Below, one piece after another: positions 43,681 through 52,706 of a stretch of DNA of 64,000 nucleotides. The notes below the pieces were generated by a model. It had not been told where the DNA came from, made no database searches, and saw nothing but the letters and a program-made list of their open reading frames with translations. The translations under genes and the position numbers were made by a program. Each line of letters opens with the position of its first letter. Within the stretch, counting starts at the first letter, position 1. The DNA lies in the NCBI RefSeq assembly GCF_007290395.2, contig NZ_CP041656.2:3906001-3970000 (forward strand). Direction: 5' to 3'. The DNA comes from Bradyrhizobium cosmicum (lineage in GTDB: Bacteria > Pseudomonadota > Alphaproteobacteria > Rhizobiales > Xanthobacteraceae).

Positions 43681-44865
43681 ATGGATTCCTCGCACCCCTC
43701 CCAGCAGCAGGCCGAGACCCGGCTGGTCACCTCCGGCCGCGACACCAAGGCGCAGAAGGGGTTCGTCAATCCGCCCGTGTTCCACGGCTCGACCGTGCTC
43801 TATCCGACCGCCGAGGACCTGCACGCGCATCGCGGCGAGTTCACCTATGGCCGCCACGGTTCCCCCACCACCAAGGCGTTCCAGGAGACGCTGATGGCGC
43901 TGGAGGGGCCGCAATGTGCCGGCGTCGGCATCGTGCCGTCTGGACTGTCTGCGATCTCCACCACGCTGCTCTCGGTGCTGAAGACCGGCGACCACGTGCT
44001 GGTCTGCGACAACGTCTATCGCCCCACCCGCAATTTCTGCAACGGCATGCTCGCGCGTCTCGGCATCGAGACCAGCTATTTCGATCCGCTGATCGGCGCC
44101 GGCATCGACAAATTATTGAAGCCGAACACGCGCGCGGTCCTGGTCGAGGCGCCGGGCTCTCAGTCGTTCGAGATGCCGGACATCCGCGCCATCGTCGAAG
44201 TCGCGCATGCGCGCGGCGCGCTCGTCATCGACGACAACACCTGGGCGACACCGCTCTTCCATCGCTCGCTCGAGCAGGGCGTCGACATCAGCATGCAGGC
44301 CGCCACCAAATATATCGGCGGCCACTCCGACATCATGTTCGGCACCATCTCGGCAAACGCCAGGGCCTGGCCGCAGATCGCCGAAGGCATTCGCCTGCTC
44401 GGCGTCTGCGCCGGCCCCGACGACGTCTTCCTCGCGCTGCGCGGCTTGCGCACGCTGTCTGTGCGCCTGGCGCAGCATCATCGTTCCGGTCTCGACATGG
44501 CGCGCTGGCTCGCGAGCCGTCCAGAGGTCGCGCGCGTGCTGCATCCCGCGCTGGAGACGGATCCCGGCCACGCGATCTGGAAGCGCGATTTCACCGGCGC
44601 CTCCGGCCTGTTCAGCATCGTGCTGAAGCCGGCGCCGCAGACAGCCGTCGACACCATGCTCAACACGCTCAAGCTGTTCGGCATGGGTTTCTCCTGGGGC
44701 GGCTTCGAAAGCCTCGCAATCCCCTTCGACTGCAACGACTATCGCACCGCGACCAAGTGGGCGCCGGGCGGCCCGACTCTGCGTCTGCACATCGGACTCG
44801 AGAACACCGACGACCTCAAGGCCGATCTCGATCGCGGCTTCGCTGCCCTCAAAGCGGCAATGTGA
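43681..44865 (+). CDS. metC: cystathionine beta-lyase
   Basis: PLP-dependent Cys/Met metabolism enzyme that splits cystathionine to homocysteine, pyruvate and ammonia. The 394-residue protein has the PLP lysine in QAATKYIGGHSD, the YGRHGSPTTKAFQETLMALEG segment (YxR phosphate-binding) and the C-terminal FESLAIPFD and LRLHIGLENTDDL segments, diagnostic of the MetC branch rather than MetB. In Rhizobium metC likewise adjoins the aap operon. It is divergent from aapJ. Confidence 0.94.
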   Translation: MDSSHPSQQQAETRLVTSGRDTKAQKGFVNPPVFHGSTVLYPTAEDLHAHRGEFTYGRHGSPTTKAFQETLMALEGPQCAGVGIVPSGLSAISTTLLSVLKTGDHVLVCDNVYRPTRNFCNGMLARLGIETSYFDPLIGAGIDKLLKPNTRAVLVEAPGSQSFEMPDIRAIVEVAHARGALVIDDNTWATPLFHRSLEQGVDISMQAATKYIGGHSDIMFGTISANARAWPQIAEGIRLLGVCAGPDDVFLALRGLRTLSVRLAQHHRSGLDMARWLASRPEVARVLHPALETDPGHAIWKRDFTGASGLFSIVLKPAPQTAVDTMLNTLKLFGMGFSWGGFESLAIPFDCNDYRTATKWAPGGPTLRLHIGLENTDDLKADLDRGFAALKAAM

Positions 44866-45020
44866 GCCTGCTCACAAGGCATCACGCCTGCGGACGCGCC
44901 AACGCGCACCGCGGGAACGAGCACCCCGCGCAAACGTTAACGCCAACGCGCCAACAAATGGTTTGAACCTCAAGCATTTGGCGCTAGCCTCACCAATCGA
45001 CTCCAATCCGGACACGGAGC

Positions 45021-46712
45021 ATGGGAACGTTGGTACTGCTCGATCTGATGGGCGGCGTGGCGCTGTTGCTGTGGGGCCTGCACATGGTCCACAGCGGGAT
45101 TCTGCGTGCGTTCGGCCCCGACCTGCGTTGGCTGCTTGGCAAGGCGCTCAGCAACCGCTTCAGCGCCTTCGCCGCCGGCCTCGGTCTCACCGCGCTGCTC
45201 CAGAGCAGCACGGCGACGGCGCTGCTCACCAGCTCCTTCGCAGCCGGGGGCCTCGTCAGCGTCGCTGCCGCGCTCGCTATCATGTTGGGCGCCAATGTCG
45301 GCACGACGCTGATCGTGCAGGTGCTGTCGTTCAACATCGCGGCCGTCGCACCCGTGCTGTTCGTGCTCGGGCTCGTCGCCTTCCGCTCAGGACCGCGCTC
45401 GCGGATCAAGGACATCGGCCGCGTCTGCATCGGCCTCGGCCTGATGCTGCTGTCGCTGCATATCCTGCTCGACACGCTGGCGCCGGCCGAGAACGCGCCC
45501 GGTGTCCGCGTCGTGATGTCGGCGATCACGGGCGATCCCGTTCTGTGCATCATGATCGCGGCGCTCATCACCTGGGCGGTGCATTCGAGCGTCGCCAGCG
45601 TGCTGCTGATCATGTCGCTGGCCTATTCGCAGTTCATCACGCCTTACGCGGCGCTGGCACTGGTGCTGGGCGCCAATCTCGGCAGTGCCATCAACCCCGT
45701 GTTCGAGGGCGCCAGGCGCGACGATCCCGCGAGCTATCGCGTGCCGCTCGGCAATCTGATCAACCGCGTGGTCGGCATCGTCCTCGTGCTGCCGTTCCTG
45801 AGCGTGATCGCAGAGCACATGCATGCCTGGCAGCCCGATCTTGCAAGGATGATTGCGGCTTTCCACATCGCCTTCAACGTCGGCACCGCCGTCATCTTCA
45901 TCGGGCTGCTCGACACCATGTCGCGCCTGCTCACCCGCCTCCTGCCCGATCGCGTGCAGGAAACCGATCCCGCCCGGCCGCGCTATCTCGACGAGAGCGC
46001 GCTGGAGACGCCGTCGCTGGCGCTCGCCGACGCCGCCCGCGAGGCGCTGCGCATGGGCGACCTCGTCGAAGTCATGCTGCGCAAGGTGATGACGGCGATG
46101 ATGACGGGCGACCGCTCACTGGTCGACCAGGTCTCCAAGATGGACAATGTCGTCGACAGTCTCGACGAGGCCATCAAGCTCTATCTGACCAAGTTGACGC
46201 GCGGCAGCCTCGACGAAGGCGAAGGCCGGCGCGCCATGGAAATCATCTCCTTCGCCATCAATCTCGAGCATATCGGCGACATCATCGACAAGAATTTGAG
46301 CGAGCTTGCCACCAAGAAGATCAAGCGGCGATTCCAGTTCTCGGCCGAGGGCGCCGAGGAGCTCGCCGCCTTCCACAAGCGCACGATGGAGTCGCTGCGG
46401 ATCGCCTTCGGCGTCTTCATGTCGGGTGACGCCAACGAGGCGCGCAAGCTGCTGGTGGAGAAGACGGCGCTGAAGAACACCGAACTCGCCGCCGTCGAGC
46501 GCCATCTCGACCGCCTGCGCGAGGGCCGCCCGGAGACCCTCGAGACCACATCGTTGCATCTGGACGTGCTGCGCGACCTGCGCCGCATCCATTCGCACAT
46601 CTGCTCGGTGGCCTATCCCGTGCTGGACGCTGCGGGCGAGCCCTATCGCAGGCCCGAAACGGATACAGCCGCCCTGCCCGCAACAGGCGCGGCGTCAGCG
46701 CTGCCGCGCTAA
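45021..46712 (+). CDS. Na/Pi cotransporter family protein with PhoU-like domain
   Basis: A 563-residue protein. The N-terminal half (about 1-310) has eight to nine helices with the two inverted NPT repeats, marked by LLQSSTATALLTSSF and VHSSVASVLLIMSL (QSS motif and its repeat). The C-terminal part (about 340-540) is a soluble alpha-helical PhoU-like domain with INLEHIGDIIDKNLSELA. Members import or leak phosphate with sodium. The E. coli relative YjbB was reported to export phosphate. No phosphate regulon genes are adjacent. Confidence 0.9.
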   Translation: MGTLVLLDLMGGVALLLWGLHMVHSGILRAFGPDLRWLLGKALSNRFSAFAAGLGLTALLQSSTATALLTSSFAAGGLVSVAAALAIMLGANVGTTLIVQVLSFNIAAVAPVLFVLGLVAFRSGPRSRIKDIGRVCIGLGLMLLSLHILLDTLAPAENAPGVRVVMSAITGDPVLCIMIAALITWAVHSSVASVLLIMSLAYSQFITPYAALALVLGANLGSAINPVFEGARRDDPASYRVPLGNLINRVVGIVLVLPFLSVIAEHMHAWQPDLARMIAAFHIAFNVGTAVIFIGLLDTMSRLLTRLLPDRVQETDPARPRYLDESALETPSLALADAAREALRMGDLVEVMLRKVMTAMMTGDRSLVDQVSKMDNVVDSLDEAIKLYLTKLTRGSLDEGEGRRAMEIISFAINLEHIGDIIDKNLSELATKKIKRRFQFSAEGAEELAAFHKRTMESLRIAFGVFMSGDANEARKLLVEKTALKNTELAAVERHLDRLREGRPETLETTSLHLDVLRDLRRIHSHICSVAYPVLDAAGEPYRRPETDTAALPATGAASALPR

Positions 46713-46722
46713 ATCCCTTCGA

Positions 46723-47061
46723 TCACCGCTCCAGCGTCTTCGAGGCGCGGCCACGGTTCTTGATGATCAGCATGATGTTGCGAATGTAGATGATGGTCGC
46801 AAGCGCCTGCCCGAGAATGATGACGGGCTCGCGCTTCACGACGCCGTAGACCAGCGTCATCAGCCCGCCTCCCATGGAGCAGAACCAGAACGCCATCGGC
46901 ACCACGCTGTTGCCGGCCCGCTCGCTCGCGATCCACTGCACCAGGAAGCGCGCGGTGAAGAACAGCTGCGCGACGAGGCCGAAGGCGAGCCAGAAATCGA
47001 ACTTGGCGACGAAGACGTCGTAGAGATAGTCACTCAGAGCCTGGCCGTAATGGATGATCAT
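46723..47061 (-). CDS. lipid-A-disaccharide synthase N-terminal (LAB_N) domain protein
   Basis: A 112-residue membrane protein made of the LAB_N domain alone, with three or so helices (QLFFTARFLVQWIASER, VVPMAFWFCSMGGG, EPVIILGQALATIIYIRNIMLI). The domain is found at the N-terminus of some LpxB proteins and as small stand-alone proteins beside glycosyltransferases that act on lipid A or polyprenyl-phosphate sugars. Its ATG overlaps the stop of the GT2 gene by four bases, so it belongs to that operon. A flippase or accessory role in sugar-lipid handling is a guess. Confidence 0.87.
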   Translation of the reverse strand: MIIHYGQALSDYLYDVFVAKFDFWLAFGLVAQLFFTARFLVQWIASERAGNSVVPMAFWFCSMGGGLMTLVYGVVKREPVIILGQALATIIYIRNIMLIIKNRGRASKTLER

Positions 47062-47792
47062 GCCTGCACCTCGGTCACCTCAGGCGTCGGCTTCTTGCGA
47101 CGGATCAGCCACCAGACGCCGGCGAGATCCATGATCCCGATCCACAGCCGGTCGAAGAAGCCGTAATTGGACACGCCGGAACGGCGCGGCCGGTCGATCA
47201 CATCGACATAGGCGATGTCGAAACCTTCGCGTCGGACCAGCGCCGGCAGGAAACGATGCAGCCCGTCGAAATAGGGCATCATCAGGAAGACGTCGCGCCG
47301 GAACGCCTTCAGCCCGCAACCGGTGTCCCGCGTGCCGTCCTGCAGAATCGCGTTGCGGACCTTGTTCGCCACGCGCGACTGGAATTTCTTGAAGCCGGTA
47401 TCCTTGCGGCCGACCCGTTGGCCTGCGGCAAGTCCGATGTTGCTGCCCTTCTCGACGGCCGCGATCAGGTCCGGCAGGAAGGCCGGATTGTTCTGGCCGT
47501 CGCCGTCGAGCGTTGCCACGATCGCACCGCGCGCCGCGCGCACGCCGCTGCGCACCGCCGCCGACTGGCCCCCCGATCGGGCGTGACGAAGCTGACGCAG
47601 ATTGTCCCGCTGCGTCATGATCGAAGCGAGCCGCTCGCCGGTCGCGTCGGTCGAACCGTCGTTGACGTAGATGATCTCATAGGCCCAGCGGCTATCGAGC
47701 GCCGTCGTGATCTCCTCGATCAGGGGCGCAATGTTGTCGGCTTCGTTGCGCACGGGAACGACGATGGAAACCGAAGGCTGGGACGACGACAA
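47058..47792 (-). CDS. GT2 glycosyltransferase, dolichyl-phosphate-mannose synthase-like
   Basis: A 244-residue single-domain GT-A enzyme. Nucleotide-sugar binding is shown by VSIVVPVRNEADNI and YVNDGSTDAT, the metal DxD by ATLDGDGQN, and the catalytic-loop segment by DTGCGLKAFRRDV. It resembles DPM1/Gtr-type synthases that load a sugar on polyprenyl phosphate. A hydrophobic stretch near the C-terminus (WIGIMDLAGVWWLI) suits membrane association. The only usable start is a TTG at 47792. Together with the GT39 enzyme it forms a donor-synthase/transferase pair. Confidence 0.9.
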   Translation of the reverse strand: MSSSQPSVSIVVPVRNEADNIAPLIEEITTALDSRWAYEIIYVNDGSTDATGERLASIMTQRDNLRQLRHARSGGQSAAVRSGVRAARGAIVATLDGDGQNNPAFLPDLIAAVEKGSNIGLAAGQRVGRKDTGFKKFQSRVANKVRNAILQDGTRDTGCGLKAFRRDVFLMMPYFDGLHRFLPALVRREGFDIAYVDVIDRPRRSGVSNYGFFDRLWIGIMDLAGVWWLIRRKKPTPEVTEVQA

Positions 47793-47861
47793 ATCGAAAG
47801 CTCGTGGTTGGAATTGGCCTGCGCGCCTCGCGGAACCGGGGGCCCCGGCAGGCAGCCGCTT

Positions 47862-48707
47862 TTATGGGGCGGATGCCCCGCGGGCAACCCTTTTGAAGCG
47901 TCCCGGAACCGGCCCCGGAAGGGGCACGATGGTGCCGTCGGCGCGGATGGCAAAGGCCAGCCTGCGGGCGGCAAACCAGTAGCGCACCGCCATCGCGCCG
48001 ACCATGCCGACCAGAGCACCGGCCACGACATCGCTCGGGTGATGCGCGAGCAGCACCAGACGCGTTAGCAGGATCACGATTGCGTAAGTAAACATGAACA
48101 CGCGCAGGCGCGGCCACAGCGCCGAGACCGCAAACGCCAGCGCGAACGCCGTCACCGCATGGCCCGACGGCAGGCTGGCATAAGCCCCCGTCCCCTCGAA
48201 CGGGACGAAGTTGAAAGGATTGGCCTTGCCGCCGACGAACGGACGGCCGCGTCCAATGAGATATTTCAGGATCTCGGCGACGAACACGGACAAGGCAACG
48301 GACAGGAACAGGAACTGGAGCCGCGTGCCGAGGCCCAGCAGCAGCGCGCGGTCGGTGCCGTGACGTCCGGCCGCAACGAGCGCCACGACCACCAGCGCAA
48401 GCCCCAGCACCGAGAGCACATACTCGTCCTTGCCGAAATCGGTAAGGATGCGGATCGGCCACAGGCTCGGCGTGCCGCGCGCCGGCATCAACTGGATCTC
48501 GGTCTGGTCGAACAGAACCATCAGCACGATGACGAGCGCGGCGCCTGCCGCGCTCAGCCACAGCGAATGCCGCGCCAGCTTGCGTGCGGCCTCGGCACGG
48601 CGCGAATGCGAGGGCGTGCGGACAAGCTGCGCCAGCGCGCGGCCCGACACGGCGAGCAATTGCGCGGGATAGCCCGGGCGCGGCGCGATGTTGGTCGGGG
48701 CCGACAT
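47862..48707 (-). CDS. PAP2-family membrane phosphatase
   Basis: A 281-residue integral membrane phosphatase with six helices. The tripartite PAP2 catalytic motif is complete: KYLIGRGRP, PSGH and the third motif in RLVLLAHHPSDVVAG. Candidates for its substrate are lipid A phosphate (LpxE/LpxF-like) or the polyprenyl (di)phosphate released by the neighbouring transferases. The ATG lies one base from the GT39 stop, so it is in the same operon. Confidence 0.88.
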   Translation of the reverse strand: MSAPTNIAPRPGYPAQLLAVSGRALAQLVRTPSHSRRAEAARKLARHSLWLSAAGAALVIVLMVLFDQTEIQLMPARGTPSLWPIRILTDFGKDEYVLSVLGLALVVVALVAAGRHGTDRALLLGLGTRLQFLFLSVALSVFVAEILKYLIGRGRPFVGGKANPFNFVPFEGTGAYASLPSGHAVTAFALAFAVSALWPRLRVFMFTYAIVILLTRLVLLAHHPSDVVAGALVGMVGAMAVRYWFAARRLAFAIRADGTIVPLPGPVPGRFKRVARGASAP

Positions 48708-48708
48708 C

Positions 48709-50451
48709 CTACTCGGTGCCTTCGGAGCGGAAGATCGAGATCGAGATCGCGCGCCCTTGTGAGAAATTATAGCCGTCGATGCGCGCGCCGACCTTGTAGC
48801 GCAGCCCGATCGCCTCGGCGCGCAGCGCGAAGCCACGCTCCGAGCGCTGCTCGATCAGCGCGAAGCGGCAGCTGCCCTGCCGCAGGAAATCCGCCGCGCC
48901 CGAGCCGTCGGTGAGCAGCGTCTGGGTGCCGGTCAGGAACACGAGGCTGGGCTCGTGATAGCCGGCCGCAGCCGCCTTTGGACCGACGCAGGTGACGTTG
49001 CGAAGCGCGCGCGCGATCTCGATGCTCGGAAACAGCGGCGTCAGTGACGGCAGCACGATGCCGTAGACCGTGACCGCCAGCATCAGGGCAGCGACCAGCG
49101 CGTTGAGCACCGAGCGCTCGGCGCGGTTGTTGTCGTGGAGCCACCAGGCGAACAGGCCGAAGATCAGCGAGGCCGCGATGAACGGCCAGGCGACGAAAGC
49201 CGGCTGCCGCGTCAACATGACAGCGCCGACCACCGCGATGATCGAGCCGGCGGCGGGAATCGCGAACCACCAGGCCGAGCCGCGCATCAGCCAGGAGCGC
49301 GACAGCACGCGCCGTTCCAGCGCGCCGACGGTGAGGATCGCGATCGCCGGGTACAGCGGCAGCACGTAATGCGGCAACTTGGTCAGCACCGCCTCGAACA
49401 CGATCCAGGACGGGACCAACCAGGCCAGCAGGAACTGTGCGCCGGGCTCGCGCCGCGCCCGCCACACCGCGGGCGCCGCCATTGCCGCCAGCGGCGCGCC
49501 CGGCCAGAAGGTGATCCAGAACAGCGCGAGATACAGCCCCGGCGGCGCGCCATGGGATTCCTGGGCGCCCAGCTTGCTCAGCATGTCGCCGCCGACGGAG
49601 TCGGCAAAGAAGGCATCGCCCGCGCGCCAGAAAATCGCGACGAACCAGGGCAGCACCAGCACCAGCATCCACATCAGGCCCCAGAGCGGGCGCAGCTTCC
49701 ACAGCCAGGAGGCATCGCGGTCCTGGATCGCGAGCGCGACGATCGTCAGTCCTGCGAACATCAGGATCAGCGGGCCCTTGATCAGGATGCCCACGGCGAG
49801 CGCCGTCCAGAAGATCGCGGGCCAGCTCCAGGGCGGATGCGTCTCGTCCTCGGCACGCTGCCACGACAGGTAAGCCCGCGCCATCGCGCCCATCGCGGCG
49901 ACGACGCAGAACAGCAGCATCGCGTCGGTCTTGGCGAGCCGTGCCTCGACGCCGAGCAGCACGGAAGCACTCATCAGCAGCGCGGCAAGCACGGCGGCGC
50001 GCCGCGTGACGAAGCCGAGCGCGGCCCAATAGGTCATAAGCACGGCGCCGACCGCGCCGATCAGCGACGGAATCCGGTAGACCCAGATCCGCAATTCGGC
50101 CTTCGGCAGCTTCAGCGCCGAGGCGATTTCAACCGCAGCCGATTGCAGCCAGTAGATGCCAACCGGCTTTTTGTAGCGGACGTCTTCCTGGAAACGGATG
50201 TCGACATAGTCGCCGCTCTCGACCATCTGCTTGGTGGCCTGGGCAAAGCGCGCCTCGTCGCGGTCAACCGGCGGAATGGTGAAGAAGCCGGGCAGGAACA
50301 GCAGCAGCGCGCACACCAGCAGGAAGCCGACCGCGCGGGCGTGGCTCGCCGTGACGAAGTCGAGCATCGACACGAGCCGGCTGCCCGGATTCACGGGCGA
50401 TTTCGGCTCGCGCGGTGCGCCAAAACGGGGGCTGGGATAGGTCTCGGCCAT
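48709..50451 (-). CDS. GT39/ArnT-like polyprenyl-phosphate sugar transferase
   Basis: A 580-residue GT-C enzyme with about 12 helices and a C-terminal periplasmic domain (about 455-580). The first periplasmic loop carries the acidic DRDEARFAQATKQM motif and, after it, YKKPVGIYWLQ, both typical of ArnT and related lipid A or protein O-mannosyl transferases. It would take a sugar from polyprenyl phosphate, made by the GT2 enzyme of the same operon, and add it to lipid A on the periplasmic side. The acceptor and the sugar are inferred. ATG at 50451, 50 bases after pbpC. Confidence 0.9.
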   Translation of the reverse strand: MAETYPSPRFGAPREPKSPVNPGSRLVSMLDFVTASHARAVGFLLVCALLLFLPGFFTIPPVDRDEARFAQATKQMVESGDYVDIRFQEDVRYKKPVGIYWLQSAAVEIASALKLPKAELRIWVYRIPSLIGAVGAVLMTYWAALGFVTRRAAVLAALLMSASVLLGVEARLAKTDAMLLFCVVAAMGAMARAYLSWQRAEDETHPPWSWPAIFWTALAVGILIKGPLILMFAGLTIVALAIQDRDASWLWKLRPLWGLMWMLVLVLPWFVAIFWRAGDAFFADSVGGDMLSKLGAQESHGAPPGLYLALFWITFWPGAPLAAMAAPAVWRARREPGAQFLLAWLVPSWIVFEAVLTKLPHYVLPLYPAIAILTVGALERRVLSRSWLMRGSAWWFAIPAAGSIIAVVGAVMLTRQPAFVAWPFIAASLIFGLFAWWLHDNNRAERSVLNALVAALMLAVTVYGIVLPSLTPLFPSIEIARALRNVTCVGPKAAAAGYHEPSLVFLTGTQTLLTDGSGAADFLRQGSCRFALIEQRSERGFALRAEAIGLRYKVGARIDGYNFSQGRAISISIFRSEGTE

Positions 50452-50501
50452 TGGTTCCGCTTACGCTGAAACCGTCATTCCGACAACCGCTTGAGGCCGG
50501 G

Positions 50502-52706
50502 TCATTGAATTCGAATGACGACTGTGTCCGCGGCGCCAGTGGCATCGATCACGGTCAGCCGGGCAAAGCCTGGACCGGGCGGATCGATCAGGCGCTGGCG
50601 CCGACCATCGATCTCGCCAAGCGCCGTGCCATTAACCATGACGGTCATGGGCAGGACGCCGCCTGCGACCTTCACCGGCATCGCCGCGCTCTCAGTGCCG
50701 CCGGAACGATCGACGTCGATCCGCGAACCGTTCAGCGGGAACTGGATGTGCAGCGCCTGCTCGCTGCCGGTCCGAACCAGTTCCCCTACGGCGCGAAAAC
50801 GCTTCAGCGGCAAAGGTAACTTCGCGTTGCTGGCGACCAGGGTTCCCTTGGGCGACTTCGGCAGCGGGACCAGCGTCTTGCCGGTCCGGGCGAAGGCATC
50901 GAACAGGATGGGCGCGGCCGCCACGCGCCCGATCAGGCCGGGAACCGGCGCGCCGTCGGGCCGGCCGACCCAGACGCCGATGGTCATGCGGCCGTCGAAC
51001 CCGACCGACCAGGCGTCGCGATAGCCGTAGGAGGTGCCGGTCTTGAAGGCGATGCGGTTGTGCGCGGCGTTTTCCGGCGGCGGGGTGCCCAAGAGCACGT
51101 TGCCGACCTGCCAGGCCGCGACCGGATCGAGCAGCCGCAGCGGTTCGCGGTCGTCCTTGGCGGCCATCACCTCGCGCAGCGGCTTGGTGGTGCCGAGCCG
51201 GGCGAAGCCGGCATAGAGCTGGGCGAGGTCCTGCAGCGTCACGCCGACGCCGCCGAGGCCCATGGCAAGACCGGGCGCCTCGTCCTTGGGAAGCACCAGA
51301 TTGCCGCCGGCCTGCCGCAGCCGTGACGACAGCCGGCTCGCGCCGACGCGGTCGAGCAGCACGATGGCCGGCACGTTCAGCGACAGTTGCAGCGCCTTCT
51401 TCACCGGCACCGTGCCCTGGAACGTCATGTCGAAGTTCTCCGGCGCGTAGGAGCCGAAGCGGACCGGCCGGTCGTCGATCAGACTGTCGGGATGCACGAA
51501 GCCGTCCTCGAAGGCGAGCCCATAGATGAACGGCTTCAGCGTCGAGCCCGGCGAGCGGATGGCGCGGGTCATGTCGACCTGCCCTGCCCGGCTCTCGTCG
51601 AAATAATCGGCAGAGCCGACCCGCGCGAGCACGTCGCCGCTGTCATTGTCGACCACGATGATGCCGACCGAGATGTTCGGTCCCAGCGCAATGGCGCGGT
51701 CCCGCGCCAGCGGCTCCAACACCTTCTGCAAGGTCGCATCGAGCGTCAGCTTGATGACGGGCGTATCCTTGACCGTCGCGAGCGCCGCGTCGGAGGCGTG
51801 CGGGGCCAGGATCGGCATCGGCTTGCGCAGCTTCGGCACGGCGACCGCCTTGGCCTGCGTCGCGTCGTCGGCGCTGACCACATGCTCCTCGACCATGCGG
51901 TCGAGCACGCGGTCGCGCGCCTTGCGCGCGGCCTCGGGATAGCGGTCGAGCCGGCGCGTTTCCGGCGATTGGGGCAGCGCCACCAACAGCGCGGCCTCGG
52001 CCAGCGAGAGCCGCCTCGGCTCCTTGCCGAGATAGGCAATGGACGCCGCGCGGATGCCTTCGAGATTGCCGCCGTAAGGTGCCAGCGCGAGATAGAGGTC
52101 GAGGATCTCGGCCTTGCTCATGCTGCGCTCGATCTCGATTCCCCGCACGATCTGCCGCAGCTTTGCATAGAGCGAGCGCTGCCGCCGCGGCTCCATCAGG
52201 CGCGCGAGCTGCATGCTGATCGTCGAGCCGCCCGAGACGATGTGGCCGCGCGTCCCAAACTGCAACGCGGCGCGCCCCAGCGCGAAGGGGTCGAGGCCGT
52301 TATGCGCGTAGAAGCGCTGGTCTTCATAGGCGAGCAGCAGTTTCAGATAGGTCGGATCGACATTGGCCTTGGCGTCGACCGGCAGCCGCCAGCGACCATC
52401 GGCCATCGCATAGGCGCGCAGCAGCTTGCCGTTGCGGTCGACGATGGTGGTGGAGACCTGACGCGCTTCGTCGAGCGGGAGAGGTCCGAGGGAGTAGACC
52501 CAGCCGACGAAGCCGGCGATGGCGAGGATAACGCTGAGCGCGAACGCAGAAAGGATACGAAGGCCCCTGCTCCTTGCTCCGTCATGGCCGGGCTTGTCCC
52601 GGCCATCCACGTTCTCGCCCATAGCGCCACTGTCCGTGGATGCCCGGGACAAGCCAGGGCATGACGACTGAGTTTGGGGCGCTGCCTCGCTCATTGCATC
52701 GCTCAC
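50502..52706 (-). CDS. pbpC: penicillin-binding protein 1C
   Basis: A 734-residue bifunctional peptidoglycan synthase. N-terminal cytoplasmic tail (1-48), one transmembrane helix (about 51-73), GT51 glycosyltransferase domain with the catalytic Glu128 in YEDQRFYAHNG, transpeptidase domain with Ser388 in GSTLKPF, SLN and K555-TG, and a C-terminal biPBP_C domain (about 640-734). The GTG at 52706 overlaps the stop of the macroglobulin gene (GTGA). Residues about 15-42 of the tail are encoded by a palindromic repeat listed separately. The pbpC-macroglobulin pairing is widespread, and the two are thought to act together in defence and wall repair. Confidence 0.94.
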   Translation of the reverse strand: MSDAMSEAAPQTQSSCPGLSRASTDSGAMGENVDGRDKPGHDGARSRGLRILSAFALSVILAIAGFVGWVYSLGPLPLDEARQVSTTIVDRNGKLLRAYAMADGRWRLPVDAKANVDPTYLKLLLAYEDQRFYAHNGLDPFALGRAALQFGTRGHIVSGGSTISMQLARLMEPRRQRSLYAKLRQIVRGIEIERSMSKAEILDLYLALAPYGGNLEGIRAASIAYLGKEPRRLSLAEAALLVALPQSPETRRLDRYPEAARKARDRVLDRMVEEHVVSADDATQAKAVAVPKLRKPMPILAPHASDAALATVKDTPVIKLTLDATLQKVLEPLARDRAIALGPNISVGIIVVDNDSGDVLARVGSADYFDESRAGQVDMTRAIRSPGSTLKPFIYGLAFEDGFVHPDSLIDDRPVRFGSYAPENFDMTFQGTVPVKKALQLSLNVPAIVLLDRVGASRLSSRLRQAGGNLVLPKDEAPGLAMGLGGVGVTLQDLAQLYAGFARLGTTKPLREVMAAKDDREPLRLLDPVAAWQVGNVLLGTPPPENAAHNRIAFKTGTSYGYRDAWSVGFDGRMTIGVWVGRPDGAPVPGLIGRVAAAPILFDAFARTGKTLVPLPKSPKGTLVASNAKLPLPLKRFRAVGELVRTGSEQALHIQFPLNGSRIDVDRSGGTESAAMPVKVAGGVLPMTVMVNGTALGEIDGRRQRLIDPPGPGFARLTVIDATGAADTVVIRIQ
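52581..52665. repeat. palindromic repeat inside the pbpC coding sequence
   Basis: Two 31-base arms, 52581-52611 and 52635-52665, are inverted copies of each other with three mismatched positions (core GGCTTGTCCCGG/CCGGGACAAGCC), separated by 23 bases. The wording (GTCATGGCCGGGCTTGTCCCGGCCATCC) is that of a very common intergenic palindromic repeat in Bradyrhizobium and other alphaproteobacteria. Here it is read in frame as residues about 15-42 of PBP1C, in the cytoplasmic tail before the membrane helix. Confidence 0.75.
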
